This document shows positions 41,815-50,504 of a stretch of DNA of 64,000 nucleotides, one piece after another. The translations under genes and the position numbers were made by a program. The DNA is from Moheibacter stercoris (GTDB lineage: Bacteria; Bacteroidota; Bacteroidia; Flavobacteriales; Weeksellaceae): the NCBI RefSeq assembly GCF_040545805.1, contig NZ_JBEPMO010000007.1, forward strand, positions 1 through 64,000, written 5' to 3'. The notes under the pieces are model-generated. The model saw only the letters and a list, made by a program, of their open reading frames with translations, did not search any database and was not told the origin of the DNA. The number at the start of each line of letters is the position of its first letter. The stretch's first letter is position 1.

Positions 41815-44082
41815 TTAGATTTCTTTTGAATCATTGGCAATGCTATCTTGTTGCTTTTTGTACATTTTAGAGATACGCATCAAAACGGCTTGAATATCGC
41901 GACTTTGTAGTAGGATGTTGGTTTGGAAAAAGCTTTGTTTAACACCCATTTTTTCATTTTGAATATCCAAAATCTGTTTTTCCAATTTCTGGTTGATGAA
42001 ATCACGAACTGAATTTCTTTCTTCAATTAATTTTTCAAACGATGCGATATCTTCATTTTCAATATAAACATACGCAGAGTTGAAAAGTGAATTCATTTTC
42101 TCTTCTAATTCATTCAACAATAGAATGAAATTTCGGGTTGGCATTTTGTGTAGATTCTTCACATAATTCAAACTTTCATCGCTTAAAACCTGATTGGATT
42201 GAATGATGTCATGAATCAAATCACTACTGTAAACAAGCGTTTTGGCAAGTCCAACTTGATCTGTTTTTAAATTTCGGATGAATTTCAAACTTTTGTTTCG
42301 AAGTTTTCTGGAATAATCCTCCAACTCATTCAAATTCTTATTGGCTGCTTTCAATATTTTCTTATCGCCCAATTGAATTCCTTCCAAAACGCTGTTGTAA
42401 TTGTTTTTGACATCGGAAATGATGTTCAAAGTCATCGTTTTATGAGTTTGGATAATGTCGATATCGTTCTCGTCAAGCAATAATAATTTTTCATTTTTCA
42501 TTTTAGAAAGTTTCTCTTTTCTTGAAAAAGAAACATGTGAAATGATGTTGTAGAAAATAACCGTAAGTACAAGCAAAACAAGCCCTACAGTTCCTCCTTT
42601 ATACAAGATGAAAGCAAAAATAGCTGCGACCGAAAAGGCAATCAAGGCAGTGATAAACCATCCTCCAATAACACTCATCACACCAGCTACACGATAAACA
42701 GCACTTTCTCTACCCCAAGCTTTGTCGGCCAGTGAGCTACCCATTGCTACCATAAACGTGACATAAGTTGTAGATAAAGGTAATTTTAGAGAAGTTGCCC
42801 AGGCAATTAAAACAGATGCAATGATCAAGTTAGATGAAGCACGAACCAAATCAAATGCAGTAGATTCTTGGGTATTGGTTGCATGTCTCAATTTGCTTTT
42901 TTCGAAACTTAAATCATAGCTGCGACGTACTTTTTCTGGAATCAAAACATTCAACAAGCTACCTAAACGCATGGAAGTTCGAACGATGTTTCTTGACATT
43001 TCGTTGGGTTTGAATCTTTCTTCTCCTTCATCTTGTCGAGAAAGATTTACCTCGGTTTCCGTTACTTTTTTCGCCTTGGCACTTAGCCAAATAGTCAATC
43101 CCATGACAATACCAGCAATAAGCAACATATAATTCGGAACAATGACATCGTTTCCTGCCAAATAAGTTTGATATAAACTTTCTGGAGCTACTCCTGAAGC
43201 TTGCCAATTTTCGAATGCTAAAAATCCGGTAATAGGAACTCCAATGAAATTGACAAGGTCGTTTCCTGCAAAGGCCATAGCCAAAGAGAAAGTACCCGCC
43301 AACACCACGATTTTTAACGGATTGACTTTGGCGAATTTATATACGATGAAACAAATAAGGGTATTGATTGCCAATATTCCTAGCATTAATGGCCATGTAT
43401 ATAAATCAATCCATTCTTTGGCATTCTCACTTAAAATTGTGGTTCCTTTCATTCCCTTGATCAAAAGGAAATAAACAATCGTAGTTAAACCAAGACCTGC
43501 ATAAAAAGGTCCGATTTTACTCAATCGTTTTTGATAATTAAAAGTGAATGCATAACGAGTTGCATAGTGAATGATCGCACCCGAAGTAAATGCAATTATA
43601 ATAGAAAGAAATATTCCGGAAATAATCGATCGTGTACTTTCAAAATTGATGTATTTAAAGGCTTCATTAATCGCTGCATTTTGGTCAAAGGTCATTAAGA
43701 GTCCTACCATAAGTGACGCTCCCAATAATTCGAAAACAATGGAAACGGTTGTGGAAGTAGGAAGTCCCATGGTGTTGAAAATATCCAGCAAAATGATGTC
43801 CGTTAGCATAACCGCTAAAAAGACAAAAAGAATTTTATCAAATGTGAAAAATTCCGGATGAAAAATTCCTTTTCTTGCGATTTCCATAATGCCGCTTGAG
43901 AACATCGAGCCTATGATAATTCCACATATTGCAACGATAAGAATTACCTTATAAGGCGCAGCTTTTGACCCAATTGCTGAATTTAAGAAATTCACTGCGT
44001 CATTACTCACGCCCACAATTAAATCTGCTATTGCCAGTATGAATAACAGAGTGATAATAATTAATATAATTTCAACTGTCAT
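41815..44082 (-). CDS. Pit-family inorganic phosphate transporter with C-terminal PhoU-like region
   Basis: 755 residues, longer than usual Pit proteins. The N-terminal half shows the Pit signatures 'DLIVGVSNDAVNFLNSAIGSKAAP' and 'MGLPTSTTVSIVFELLGASL'. The second repeat has 'FAGNDLVNFIGVPITGFLAF' and 'LKLPLSTTYVTFMVAMGSSLADKAWG'. About ten to twelve membrane segments reach residue about 530. The last 220 residues are soluble and helical ('LLLLDENDIDIIQTHKTMTLNIISDVKNNYNSVLEGIQLGDKK...'), PhoU-like in pattern. It moves phosphate with protons or a metal-phosphate complex. Divergent from a PhoU-like/Pit operon. Confidence 0.9.
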   Translation of the reverse strand: MTVEIILIIITLLFILAIADLIVGVSNDAVNFLNSAIGSKAAPYKVILIVAICGIIIGSMFSSGIMEIARKGIFHPEFFTFDKILFVFLAVMLTDIILLDIFNTMGLPTSTTVSIVFELLGASLMVGLLMTFDQNAAINEAFKYINFESTRSIISGIFLSIIIAFTSGAIIHYATRYAFTFNYQKRLSKIGPFYAGLGLTTIVYFLLIKGMKGTTILSENAKEWIDLYTWPLMLGILAINTLICFIVYKFAKVNPLKIVVLAGTFSLAMAFAGNDLVNFIGVPITGFLAFENWQASGVAPESLYQTYLAGNDVIVPNYMLLIAGIVMGLTIWLSAKAKKVTETEVNLSRQDEGEERFKPNEMSRNIVRTSMRLGSLLNVLIPEKVRRSYDLSFEKSKLRHATNTQESTAFDLVRASSNLIIASVLIAWATSLKLPLSTTYVTFMVAMGSSLADKAWGRESAVYRVAGVMSVIGGWFITALIAFSVAAIFAFILYKGGTVGLVLLVLTVIFYNIISHVSFSRKEKLSKMKNEKLLLLDENDIDIIQTHKTMTLNIISDVKNNYNSVLEGIQLGDKKILKAANKNLNELEDYSRKLRNKSLKFIRNLKTDQVGLAKTLVYSSDLIHDIIQSNQVLSDESLNYVKNLHKMPTRNFILLLNELEEKMNSLFNSAYVYIENEDIASFEKLIEERNSVRDFINQKLEKQILDIQNEKMGVKQSFFQTNILLQSRDIQAVLMRISKMYKKQQDSIANDSKEI

Positions 44083-44095
44083 GAGAAATTTTTTG

Positions 44096-44103
44096 CAAAT
44101 TTA
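44096..44103 (-). promoter_or_regulatory. -7 box of the large Pit gene
   Basis: TAAATTTG on the minus strand matches TAnnTTTG, 13 nt before the start codon. Unlike the divergent operon, no TTAACA direct repeat precedes it. Confidence 0.45.
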
Positions 44104-44295
44104 AGTCAAGGTTATTTAAATACTAATAGTTCACAGCGAAACCCATCATTCGTAACATTTAAATAATATTGGTTACCAACATTAGCTCATTGAATTTTAT
44201 GTAAATTAACTGATTATTAGTGAATTATTTGTGGGAAAATCGATAATTTCATTTTCATTAATTTTGTTAATAATCTGATATTAAGGCGGCTTGAT

Positions 44296-44330
44296 TTAAC
44301 AATGAGTTAACATAGAGATTCCTAAATTTG
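44296..44330 (+). promoter_or_regulatory. Putative Pho box and -7 element of the PhoU-like/Pit operon
   Basis: TTAACA (44296-44301), 5 nt (ATGAG), TTAACA (44307-44312), 10 nt, TAAATTTG (44323-44330). The -33 TTTG is absent, as expected of an activator-dependent promoter. The geometry is identical to the element at 19695-19729 before the Na/Pi cotransporter. Confidence 0.65.
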
Positions 44331-44350
44331 CGCATTCTTAAAATAGAAAT

Positions 44351-44995
44351 ATGTCATTAAATAGTATTTTACAATTTTTGGTTCCAAAGGACAAGAAATT
44401 TTTTCCATTGTTTCATCAACATGCTCAAATCTTGGTAGATATGGCAACGACATTACATGAAGCAGTAAATGTAAAACAAGAAGAGAGAGAACCATTCTTC
44501 AATAAATTAGGAGAATTAGAAGTAGAAAGTGAGAAATTAATGGCAACTGTTAATTTTGAATTGAGTAAAAACTTCTTAACACCATTTGACCGCGAAGACA
44601 TTTATGCTTTGACCAGTAAAATGAATGAAGTGACAGATTATATTGACGGAAGTGCAAGTCGTATGAGATTGTACCAAGTTGACAAGGTAAAGAAATCCAT
44701 TCGTAAAATTACAGAAGCGAATTTGGAAGCTTGTCAGCAAATTCAAAAAGCCATCAAATCTTTAGAAGGCTTCAAAGATTTGAAAGCCGTTTTAAAATCT
44801 TGTGAGAAAATCAACAAATTGGAAAACAAAGTAGACAACATTTATGACAAGGAGATCTACGAAATTTTCAATGAAAACGAAAACGTTAAAGAAATCATTA
44901 AATACAAAGAAGTATTTTCAGCTCTTGAAACAACGACTGACAAATGTAAATATGTGGCAGACGTTTTAGAAGGGATTTCAGTTAAACATTCTTAA
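44351..44995 (+). CDS. DUF47 family PhoU-like regulator
   Basis: 214 residues, fully helical, no membrane segment. The opening 'FLVPKDKKFFPLFHQHAQILVDMATTLHEAV' and 'FLTPFDREDIYALTSKMNEVTDYIDGSASRM' blocks are typical of the DUF47/TIGR00153 family. In the family, E/DxxxD motifs bind metal clusters, and the protein usually pairs with a Pit transporter to regulate it. Here a pit gene follows after 8 nt, so they form one operon under the Pho-box-like promoter. Confidence 0.93.
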   Translation: MSLNSILQFLVPKDKKFFPLFHQHAQILVDMATTLHEAVNVKQEEREPFFNKLGELEVESEKLMATVNFELSKNFLTPFDREDIYALTSKMNEVTDYIDGSASRMRLYQVDKVKKSIRKITEANLEACQQIQKAIKSLEGFKDLKAVLKSCEKINKLENKVDNIYDKEIYEIFNENENVKEIIKYKEVFSALETTTDKCKYVADVLEGISVKHS

Positions 44996-45003
44996 GACTT
45001 TAG

Positions 45004-46068
45004 ATGGAACCACAATTAATACTATTGATAGTCATCATAGTCTTAGCACTTGTATTTGACTTTATCAACGGATTTCACGACGCTGCAAATTCAATCGCTA
45101 CAATTGTAGCGACTCGAGTTTTGACCCCTTTTCAAGCTGTTTTATGGGCTGCATCATTTAACTTCGCAGCTTATTTCATCTCACTTTATTGGATTGGAGA
45201 ATTTAAAATTGGTAATACCATTGCACGATCGGTCAACGAAAATTTTATCACGCTAGAAGTTATTCTTGCGGGGATCATAGCCGCCATTATTTGGAATTTA
45301 TTGACCTGGTGGTTTGGGATTCCTTCTTCCTCATCTCATACCTTACTAGGTGGATTTATGGGTGCAGCAGTTGCTCACGCAGGAGCTTTGGCGCAAGATG
45401 GAGTAGATGTGATCAACTATGTAAAGGTTTTACCAGTATTCTTGTTTATCTTTCTCGCACCAATGATTGGGATGATGATTGCCTATTTCTTGACTATTCT
45501 CATCATGAATATATGCCGTCGATCCAACCATAAAAAGGCGGAAAAATGGTTCAAAAGATTGCAGTTGGTATCTTCAGCTTTGTTCAGTTTAGGGCACGGA
45601 GGTAACGATGCGCAAAAGGTAATGGGTATCATTGGAGCAGCGGTAATTTTCTATCACGTAGATGCAGGTCATGCCGATTGGATCAATCATCCAAATCAGT
45701 TCAACTATTTCGTACAAGAATGGGGTTGGGTACCTTTTGTTTCCTTCTTGGTAATTGGTTTAGGAACCATGTCTGGCGGATGGAAAATTGTGAAAACAAT
45801 GGGAACCAAAATTACCAAAGTAACGCCATTAGAAGGTGTAGCAGCTGAATCAGCAGGTGCGATGACCTTATATTTATCGGAATTTTTAGGAATTCCAGTT
45901 TCAACAACGCACACGATTACCGGTTCTATCATCGGGGTGGGAATCACCAAACGTGTTTCTGCAGTTCGTTGGGGAGTAACGATCAACCTTTTATGGGCTT
46001 GGATTTTAACCATTCCAGTTTCGGCTTTGATTGCAGCCTTGATTTATTATTTTATTCAACTATTCTAA
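45004..46068 (+). CDS. pit: Pit-family inorganic phosphate transporter
   Basis: 354 residues, about ten membrane segments. Both inverted repeats carry the family signature: 'DFINGFHDAANSIATIVATRVL' and 'FGIPSSSSHTLLGGFMGAAVA', then 'SLGHGGNDAQKVMGIIGAAV' and 'LGIPVSTTHTITGSIIGVG'. This is a compact, classical Pit, unlike the 755-residue relative on the other strand. It is a low-affinity H+-coupled phosphate importer in the inner membrane, co-transcribed with the DUF47 regulator. Confidence 0.95.
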   Translation: MEPQLILLIVIIVLALVFDFINGFHDAANSIATIVATRVLTPFQAVLWAASFNFAAYFISLYWIGEFKIGNTIARSVNENFITLEVILAGIIAAIIWNLLTWWFGIPSSSSHTLLGGFMGAAVAHAGALAQDGVDVINYVKVLPVFLFIFLAPMIGMMIAYFLTILIMNICRRSNHKKAEKWFKRLQLVSSALFSLGHGGNDAQKVMGIIGAAVIFYHVDAGHADWINHPNQFNYFVQEWGWVPFVSFLVIGLGTMSGGWKIVKTMGTKITKVTPLEGVAAESAGAMTLYLSEFLGIPVSTTHTITGSIIGVGITKRVSAVRWGVTINLLWAWILTIPVSALIAALIYYFIQLF

Positions 46069-46087
46069 CGAATAAATAACAATATCC

Positions 46088-46120
46088 AAAATACCCTTTC
46101 AAACGAGAGGGTATTTTTTT
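46088..46120 (+). terminator. Terminator of the DUF47-pit operon
   Basis: AAAATACCCTTTC (46088-46100) pairs with GAGAGGGTATTTT (46105-46117), one wobble, AAAC loop, followed by T residues. Confidence 0.88.
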
Positions 46121-46222
46121 ATGCCTGAATTTCTGATATTTCCAAAATGAAATGAAATATTTTTTACCTTCTCCCAACCTTTGGAGATAAATAGCTCTCT
46201 ATATAGGTAGAAACCTGTCACT

Positions 46223-46759
46223 ATGGACGTAAAAATTCTACAACTATGTATCCAAAAAGATCGAAATGCCCAGCGGCATTTGTACGATGCTATTTATCCG
46301 AAACTACATTTTATATGTAAACGCTACCTGAAAGCCAGAGAAGATCAAGAAGAAGCAATGGCCGATGCTTTTATGACCATCTTTACCAAATTGGACCAAT
46401 TGAAAGATTCAAATGCTTTTCATGCATGGAGCAAACGAATCATGGTCAACCAATGTCTGGCTTACCTTAAGAAAAAAGTGGATTTTGAAATAACAATAGA
46501 TGAAAATCAATCCGAAATTTCTTTGACGAATTGGGAGTTTGCCGATTCACTCGAAATGGAAGATCTAATGGGTTTGCTCGAGAAAATCCCAGACGGATGC
46601 AAAACGATTTTCAATCTATTTGTCGTAGAAGGTTTTTCGCACAAAGAAATTGCCGAGGAACTCAACATTTCGGTTGGGACTTCCAAATCGCAGTTAAACG
46701 TTGCGAAAACCAAACTACAAGATTTAGTCAATGTGTATTACTTTTCAAAAGCCAATTAA
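46223..46759 (+). CDS. ECF-type RNA polymerase sigma factor
   Basis: 178 residues. Region 2: 'RNAQRHLYDAIYPKLHFICKRYLKAREDQEEAMADAFMTIFTKLDQL...FHAWSKRIMVNQCLAYL'. Region 4: 'LLEKIPDGCKTIFNLFVVEGFSHKEIAEELNISVGTSKSQLNVAKTKL', a helix-turn-helix. It resembles sigma factors that sit next to vWA proteins in Bacteroidota. The next gene starts 1 nt after its stop, so sigma factor and membrane-anchored partner are made together. Confidence 0.93.
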   Translation: MDVKILQLCIQKDRNAQRHLYDAIYPKLHFICKRYLKAREDQEEAMADAFMTIFTKLDQLKDSNAFHAWSKRIMVNQCLAYLKKKVDFEITIDENQSEISLTNWEFADSLEMEDLMGLLEKIPDGCKTIFNLFVVEGFSHKEIAEELNISVGTSKSQLNVAKTKLQDLVNVYYFSKAN

Positions 46760-46760
46760 A

Positions 46761-49466
46761 ATGAAAGATTCAAACAAATTAGAAACGATATTCCAAAAAT
46801 TAGAAGCGGGAGAATCTCGCGACCTTTTAAGCAAAGAAAACATTTGGGATAAACTCGAACAGAAATTAGATACCGAACCCAAACAAGAAAACAAAAAAGT
46901 CATTGCTTTTCCTTGGTGGAAATCCATCGGAATTGCTGCATCTCTTGCGTTGATTCTTGGACTCGGATATTGGTTGATGCAAAACCAATCCGATCAAAAT
47001 TCTACGACTCAATCAATTCCAGAAATGGTGAAGTTAGAAGAGCTTCCAACTGAAATTCAACCAATTGAAATGGAGGATTCAGAAGAAATCATTCCAACCA
47101 ATGAAGCAGAGATTGTTCAATCTGACCAAGAGAAATTCGTTCCAAAGCCAACAAAAGATGTTGAGATTAGTGAACAATTGGAACCCCAAATTGTTCAAAA
47201 TTCAAGAACAACTGATTCCGAAGGTGTCTTCATAGGCGATAGAATTAAAAAACAAAATGTAGACGTAGATGATTCAAATTCTACTTTTTCAACAGAACCA
47301 GAAATCATTCAATTGACAAAAGTTTTACCTGAATCTAAACCTATGACTACAATCAAAGGTTTTTTAGAAGATGAGTATGGACCAATCGGAGATGCTGAAG
47401 TTAGCATCAAGGGAAAAAATCTTACCACCATTACGGACGGAAGTGGGAAATTTGATATTGCAGCAAATATTGGAGATGTCCTTGTTGTTACAGACTTGAT
47501 GGGAATAACAGAAGAATTTCCTGTTACCAAAGACAATTTAGGAAGATTAAAATTTGGTCAAACGGTTGCATTACAAAAAGTGGTATTAATTGGTGGTATT
47601 AAAATGGATTCTGCGCAGCAAGTAGGTTCTTATTCTGTTGTAAAATCAGAAGACATTAAATCCAAAGGCTATAATTCTACCAATACCCAACCCATTGCTT
47701 CCATCGAACAAGCTTTGGCTGGAAGAGTTGCTGGTATTCAAATTACGCCACAAAATGGTCAACCTGGTACTACAAATAAAGTCGCAATACGAGGTGTTAG
47801 TTCACTTAACAATATGCAAAATCCTTTGTACGTCATAGATGGAATTGTGGTAAAAGCAGGAAATTTGAATAATATTGATCCCAACATAATTAAAGAAGTT
47901 ACCGTTTTAAAGGATGCTTCTGCTACAGCCTTATATGGTGCACGCGCCGCAAACGGTGTCATTATCATCAATACCAAAAAGGGACTTTCCAGAAAAGAAC
48001 GCCGTGAATTGGAAAAGTTAATGGAAAAACAAGGCAATCAAATTCCAATTCCACCAGTGGAAGTGAACAATGAGGAATTTTCCTCTTTCATCGAAAACAA
48101 ATTCGAAAGCCCAAAAATGAATCCGCTTTCTACTTTTTCTGTAGATGTTGACAAAGCAGCTTATTCCAACATCAGACGTATGTTGAACAATGGTCAAAAA
48201 GTTCCCAAAGATGCCGTGCGAATCGAAGAAATGATCAATTATTTCTCGTATAAATATCCGCAACCCCAAGGTCAGCATCCGTTTTTAATAAATACTGAAT
48301 ACAGCGAAGCGCCTTGGAATCCTGGACATAAATTGGTCAAAATTGGTTTACAAGGAAAAAATCTTCCAGTTGAAAGTTTGCCGAATTCTAACTTGGTTTT
48401 TCTTATCGATGTTTCGGGGTCGATGAATGATAGCAACAAATTGCCTTTGCTGAAAAAGTCTTTCGAACTTTTGGTCAACAACCTTCGAGATAAAGACAAA
48501 GTTTCGATTGTAGTTTATGCAGGCGCAGCCGGAATGGTTTTGCCGCCAACTTCAGGAGCCGAGAAAACCAAGATTTTAGATGCCTTGAACAATCTTTCTG
48601 CGGGCGGAAGTACTGCAGGTGCAGCCGGAATTGAATTGGCCTATCAATTGGCAGAAGAAAATTTCATCAAAGGTGGAAACAACCGTGTGATTCTCGCTAC
48701 AGATGGCGATTTCAATGTCGGAACTTCTGCGGTAATGGATTTGGAAACTTTGATCGCTGAAAAACGCAAAACAGGTATCTTCTTGACATGTTTGGGCTAT
48801 GGAATGGGCAATTACAAGGACAATCGTATGGAAACCCTTGCCAACAAAGGAAATGGAAATTATGCTTACATCGATAATTTGCAAGAAGCCAATAAATTTT
48901 TGGTGAAGGAATTTTCGGGAACCCTTTATACAATCGCGAAGGATGTAAAAATTCAAATTGAATTCAATCCGAATTTGGTGCAAGCTTATCGTTTGATTGG
49001 ATATGAAACTAGAAAATTAAACGACGAAGATTTTGTTAACGATGCGATTGATGCAGGTGAAATAGGTGCAGGACATCAAGTAACTGCTTTGTATGAAATC
49101 ATTCCGATGGGTACTCAGACGAATTATGTGGAGAAACCACAAGATTTGAAATATTCGAATTATACAGCCAATGCAGAATTTCAAAACGAATTGGCAACGG
49201 TAAAATTCCGATACAAAAAAACAGATGGTGAAAAAAGTATTGAAATCGTTCAACCGATTTCCAATCATAGTTCATCTTTAACTCAAGCTTCGGAAGATTT
49301 CAAATTTGCGAGTGCTGTTGCTTGGTTCGGATTGAAATTACGCGATTCCGAATTCATCCAAAACAAAGAAACCAAAGCCATTTCCGATTTCGCGAAACAA
49401 GCCGTTGGCAATGATCCAGAAGGATACAAAGCAGAATTCATCCGCTTGGTTGAATTGGTGAAATAG
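46761..49466 (+). CDS. Membrane-anchored protein with TonB-plug-like and vWA (YfbK-type) domains, putative anti-sigma
   Basis: 901 residues from ATG 46761; a longer frame from a GTG overlapping the sigma gene is less likely. Order: a charged cytosolic part (1-50), one membrane helix (about 54-74, 'SIGIAASLALILGLGYWLM'), an acidic linker, a carboxypeptidase-regulatory-like domain (about 194-270), and a SusC/RagA plug-like segment (about 290-408, 'LYVIDGIVVKAGNLNNIDPN' and 'ASATALYGARAANGVIIINT'). A YfbK-type vWA N-region ('NPLSTFSVDVDKAAYSNIRRML') follows, then vWA (about 543, MIDAS 'IDVSGSMND') and a YfbK C-terminal domain. No β-barrel follows the plug. The cytosolic N-terminus may hold the sigma factor; that is inferred from position. 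Confidence 0.85.
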   Translation: MKDSNKLETIFQKLEAGESRDLLSKENIWDKLEQKLDTEPKQENKKVIAFPWWKSIGIAASLALILGLGYWLMQNQSDQNSTTQSIPEMVKLEELPTEIQPIEMEDSEEIIPTNEAEIVQSDQEKFVPKPTKDVEISEQLEPQIVQNSRTTDSEGVFIGDRIKKQNVDVDDSNSTFSTEPEIIQLTKVLPESKPMTTIKGFLEDEYGPIGDAEVSIKGKNLTTITDGSGKFDIAANIGDVLVVTDLMGITEEFPVTKDNLGRLKFGQTVALQKVVLIGGIKMDSAQQVGSYSVVKSEDIKSKGYNSTNTQPIASIEQALAGRVAGIQITPQNGQPGTTNKVAIRGVSSLNNMQNPLYVIDGIVVKAGNLNNIDPNIIKEVTVLKDASATALYGARAANGVIIINTKKGLSRKERRELEKLMEKQGNQIPIPPVEVNNEEFSSFIENKFESPKMNPLSTFSVDVDKAAYSNIRRMLNNGQKVPKDAVRIEEMINYFSYKYPQPQGQHPFLINTEYSEAPWNPGHKLVKIGLQGKNLPVESLPNSNLVFLIDVSGSMNDSNKLPLLKKSFELLVNNLRDKDKVSIVVYAGAAGMVLPPTSGAEKTKILDALNNLSAGGSTAGAAGIELAYQLAEENFIKGGNNRVILATDGDFNVGTSAVMDLETLIAEKRKTGIFLTCLGYGMGNYKDNRMETLANKGNGNYAYIDNLQEANKFLVKEFSGTLYTIAKDVKIQIEFNPNLVQAYRLIGYETRKLNDEDFVNDAIDAGEIGAGHQVTALYEIIPMGTQTNYVEKPQDLKYSNYTANAEFQNELATVKFRYKKTDGEKSIEIVQPISNHSSSLTQASEDFKFASAVAWFGLKLRDSEFIQNKETKAISDFAKQAVGNDPEGYKAEFIRLVELVK

Positions 49467-49482
49467 AAATTTTTTTTTCAGT

Positions 49483-49509
49483 CTTGTCAAGGTTTTGAAC
49501 CTTGGCAAG
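49483..49509 (+). repeat. Inverted repeat in intergenic DNA
   Basis: CTTGTCAAGG and CCTTGGCAAG form a 10-bp hairpin with one mismatch and a 7-nt loop, 16 nt after the vWA gene. A related CCTTGACAAAG lies at 50269-50279 beyond the AlkA-like gene. Confidence 0.6.
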
Positions 49510-49534
49510 GCTATTTACCTAGAAAATAGTTAGG

Positions 49535-49564
49535 TGTCATGCTGCTTGTCGAAGCATAGTTCAT
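49535..49564 (+). repeat. REP-like element, left copy
   Basis: TGTCATGCTG-CTTGTCGAAGCATAGTTCAT resembles the dispersed 'GTCATGCTGAGCTTGTCGAAGCAT' repeat that I recall from many Bacteroidota genomes. A diverged copy in the same orientation lies at 50302-50335, so the AlkA-like gene is bracketed by direct copies. Confidence 0.6.
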
Positions 49565-49567
49565 AAA

Positions 49568-49620
49568 TTCGAAAGAATCATTATACAATTTTAATGACCC
49601 TTTCGAAAGTTTTTTTTTTT
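49568..49620 (+). terminator. Possible terminator of the sigma/vWA operon
   Basis: TTCGAAAG (49568-49575) can pair with CTTTCGAA (49600-49607), with a 24-nt loop, followed by a run of T. The long loop weakens the case. Confidence 0.45.
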
Positions 49621-50237
49621 TAATATTCCGCAGTTCTACCTCGTTTCTTTAAATAATAATGCCACATAAAATAGGTTCCCAAAGATCGGTTGGGGCGCCA
49701 ATTTTCTGCAATCTGACTGATTTCATCTATAGTTGAAACTAGATACAATTCTTTGATGGAATTTCGAATCGCAATATCCCCAATGGGGAAAATATCTTTT
49801 TGCTGTAAACAAAAGAGAAGATAAATTTCAGTTGTCCAATTTCCGATTCCTTTTATGGAAGTTAAAATTTCACGGATTGTATTTTCATCTGAATGATTCA
49901 ATTCCTTAAAATTTAGTTTACCTGAAATGACTGCTTTAGAAATTTCCTTTAAATAGATTGATTTCTGTCGACTGATTTGGCAATTCCGCATTTCTACATC
50001 AGTCAATTTCAAAATATTCTCAGGTGTGAATTCTCCTATATATTCCTTTAATTTTAAAAAATGTGCTTTGGCTGATGCTAAACTTACTTGTTGTTCTAGG
50101 ATGATTTTAGCAAGTGAAATAAAATTCGCTTCCCGTTTCCAATTGGGTGGAACGCCAAATTCCGAATAGATAAAACGAATTTTTTCATCTTTATCCAAAA
50201 GAATTTGTAAATCTTGATCATTCACTATTTTATTCAT
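49620..50237 (-). CDS. AlkA-type DNA-3-methyladenine glycosylase, HhH-GPD family
   Basis: 205 residues from ATG 50237; an upstream in-frame TTG (50267) is unlikely. The helix-hairpin-helix 'ILTSIKGIGNWTTEIYLLFCL' is followed by 'DIFPIGDIAIRNSIKELY', with the catalytic Asp of the HhH-GPD motif. 'LAKIILEQQVSLASAKAHFLKL' is the conserved N-terminal helix pair. It lacks the E. coli AlkA N-terminal β domain, as in the shorter glycosylases. Function: removal of alkylated purines. It is flanked on both sides by repeat-like intergenic DNA. Confidence 0.87.
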   Translation of the reverse strand: MNKIVNDQDLQILLDKDEKIRFIYSEFGVPPNWKREANFISLAKIILEQQVSLASAKAHFLKLKEYIGEFTPENILKLTDVEMRNCQISRQKSIYLKEISKAVISGKLNFKELNHSDENTIREILTSIKGIGNWTTEIYLLFCLQQKDIFPIGDIAIRNSIKELYLVSTIDEISQIAENWRPNRSLGTYFMWHYYLKKRGRTAEY

Positions 50238-50301
50238 AAAAATTACAAGTTGTCTTAAATAATTCAAGCCTTGACAAAGCTATTTGTCTATTATATAATT
50301 T

Positions 50302-50335
50302 CATGTCAAGTTGAGCATGTTGAAGCATGATTCAT
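50302..50335 (+). repeat. REP-like element, right copy
   Basis: CATGTCAAGTTGAGCATGTT-GAAGCATGATTCAT, a diverged copy of the element at 49535-49564 in the same orientation. Confidence 0.55.
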
Positions 50336-50362
50336 TCTCTTTCAAATGATTTTCTTCTTGCG

Positions 50363-50395
50363 GCCTCTGCGAACTCTTTGCGCTCTCTGCAGTAA
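50363..50395 (+). repeat. Short intergenic repeat of the 'GCGAACTCTTTGCG' type
   Basis: GCGGCCTCTGCGAACTCTTT-GCGCTCTCTGCAG consists of repeated CTCTGCG/CTTTGCG words, a composition seen in dispersed intergenic repeats of this phylum. A loosely similar CTGCAGTTTACTC/CTACAGTTTAATC pair follows at about 50430-50462. No coding frame is present between 50268 and 50504. Confidence 0.45.
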
Positions 50396-50504
50396 AAAAA
50401 AACACCTAAACTTGTTAATCTGTGACATCTGCAGTTTACTCTGAGGCGTCTACAGTTTAATCTTTATTGTCTTCACTCACAACTTAAAACCTAGAACGTA
50501 TAGC

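Noticed and set aside
44104..44160. Pho box for the divergent 755-residue Pit gene
   Set aside because: No TTAACA-type direct repeat is present upstream of its -7 box on the minus strand.
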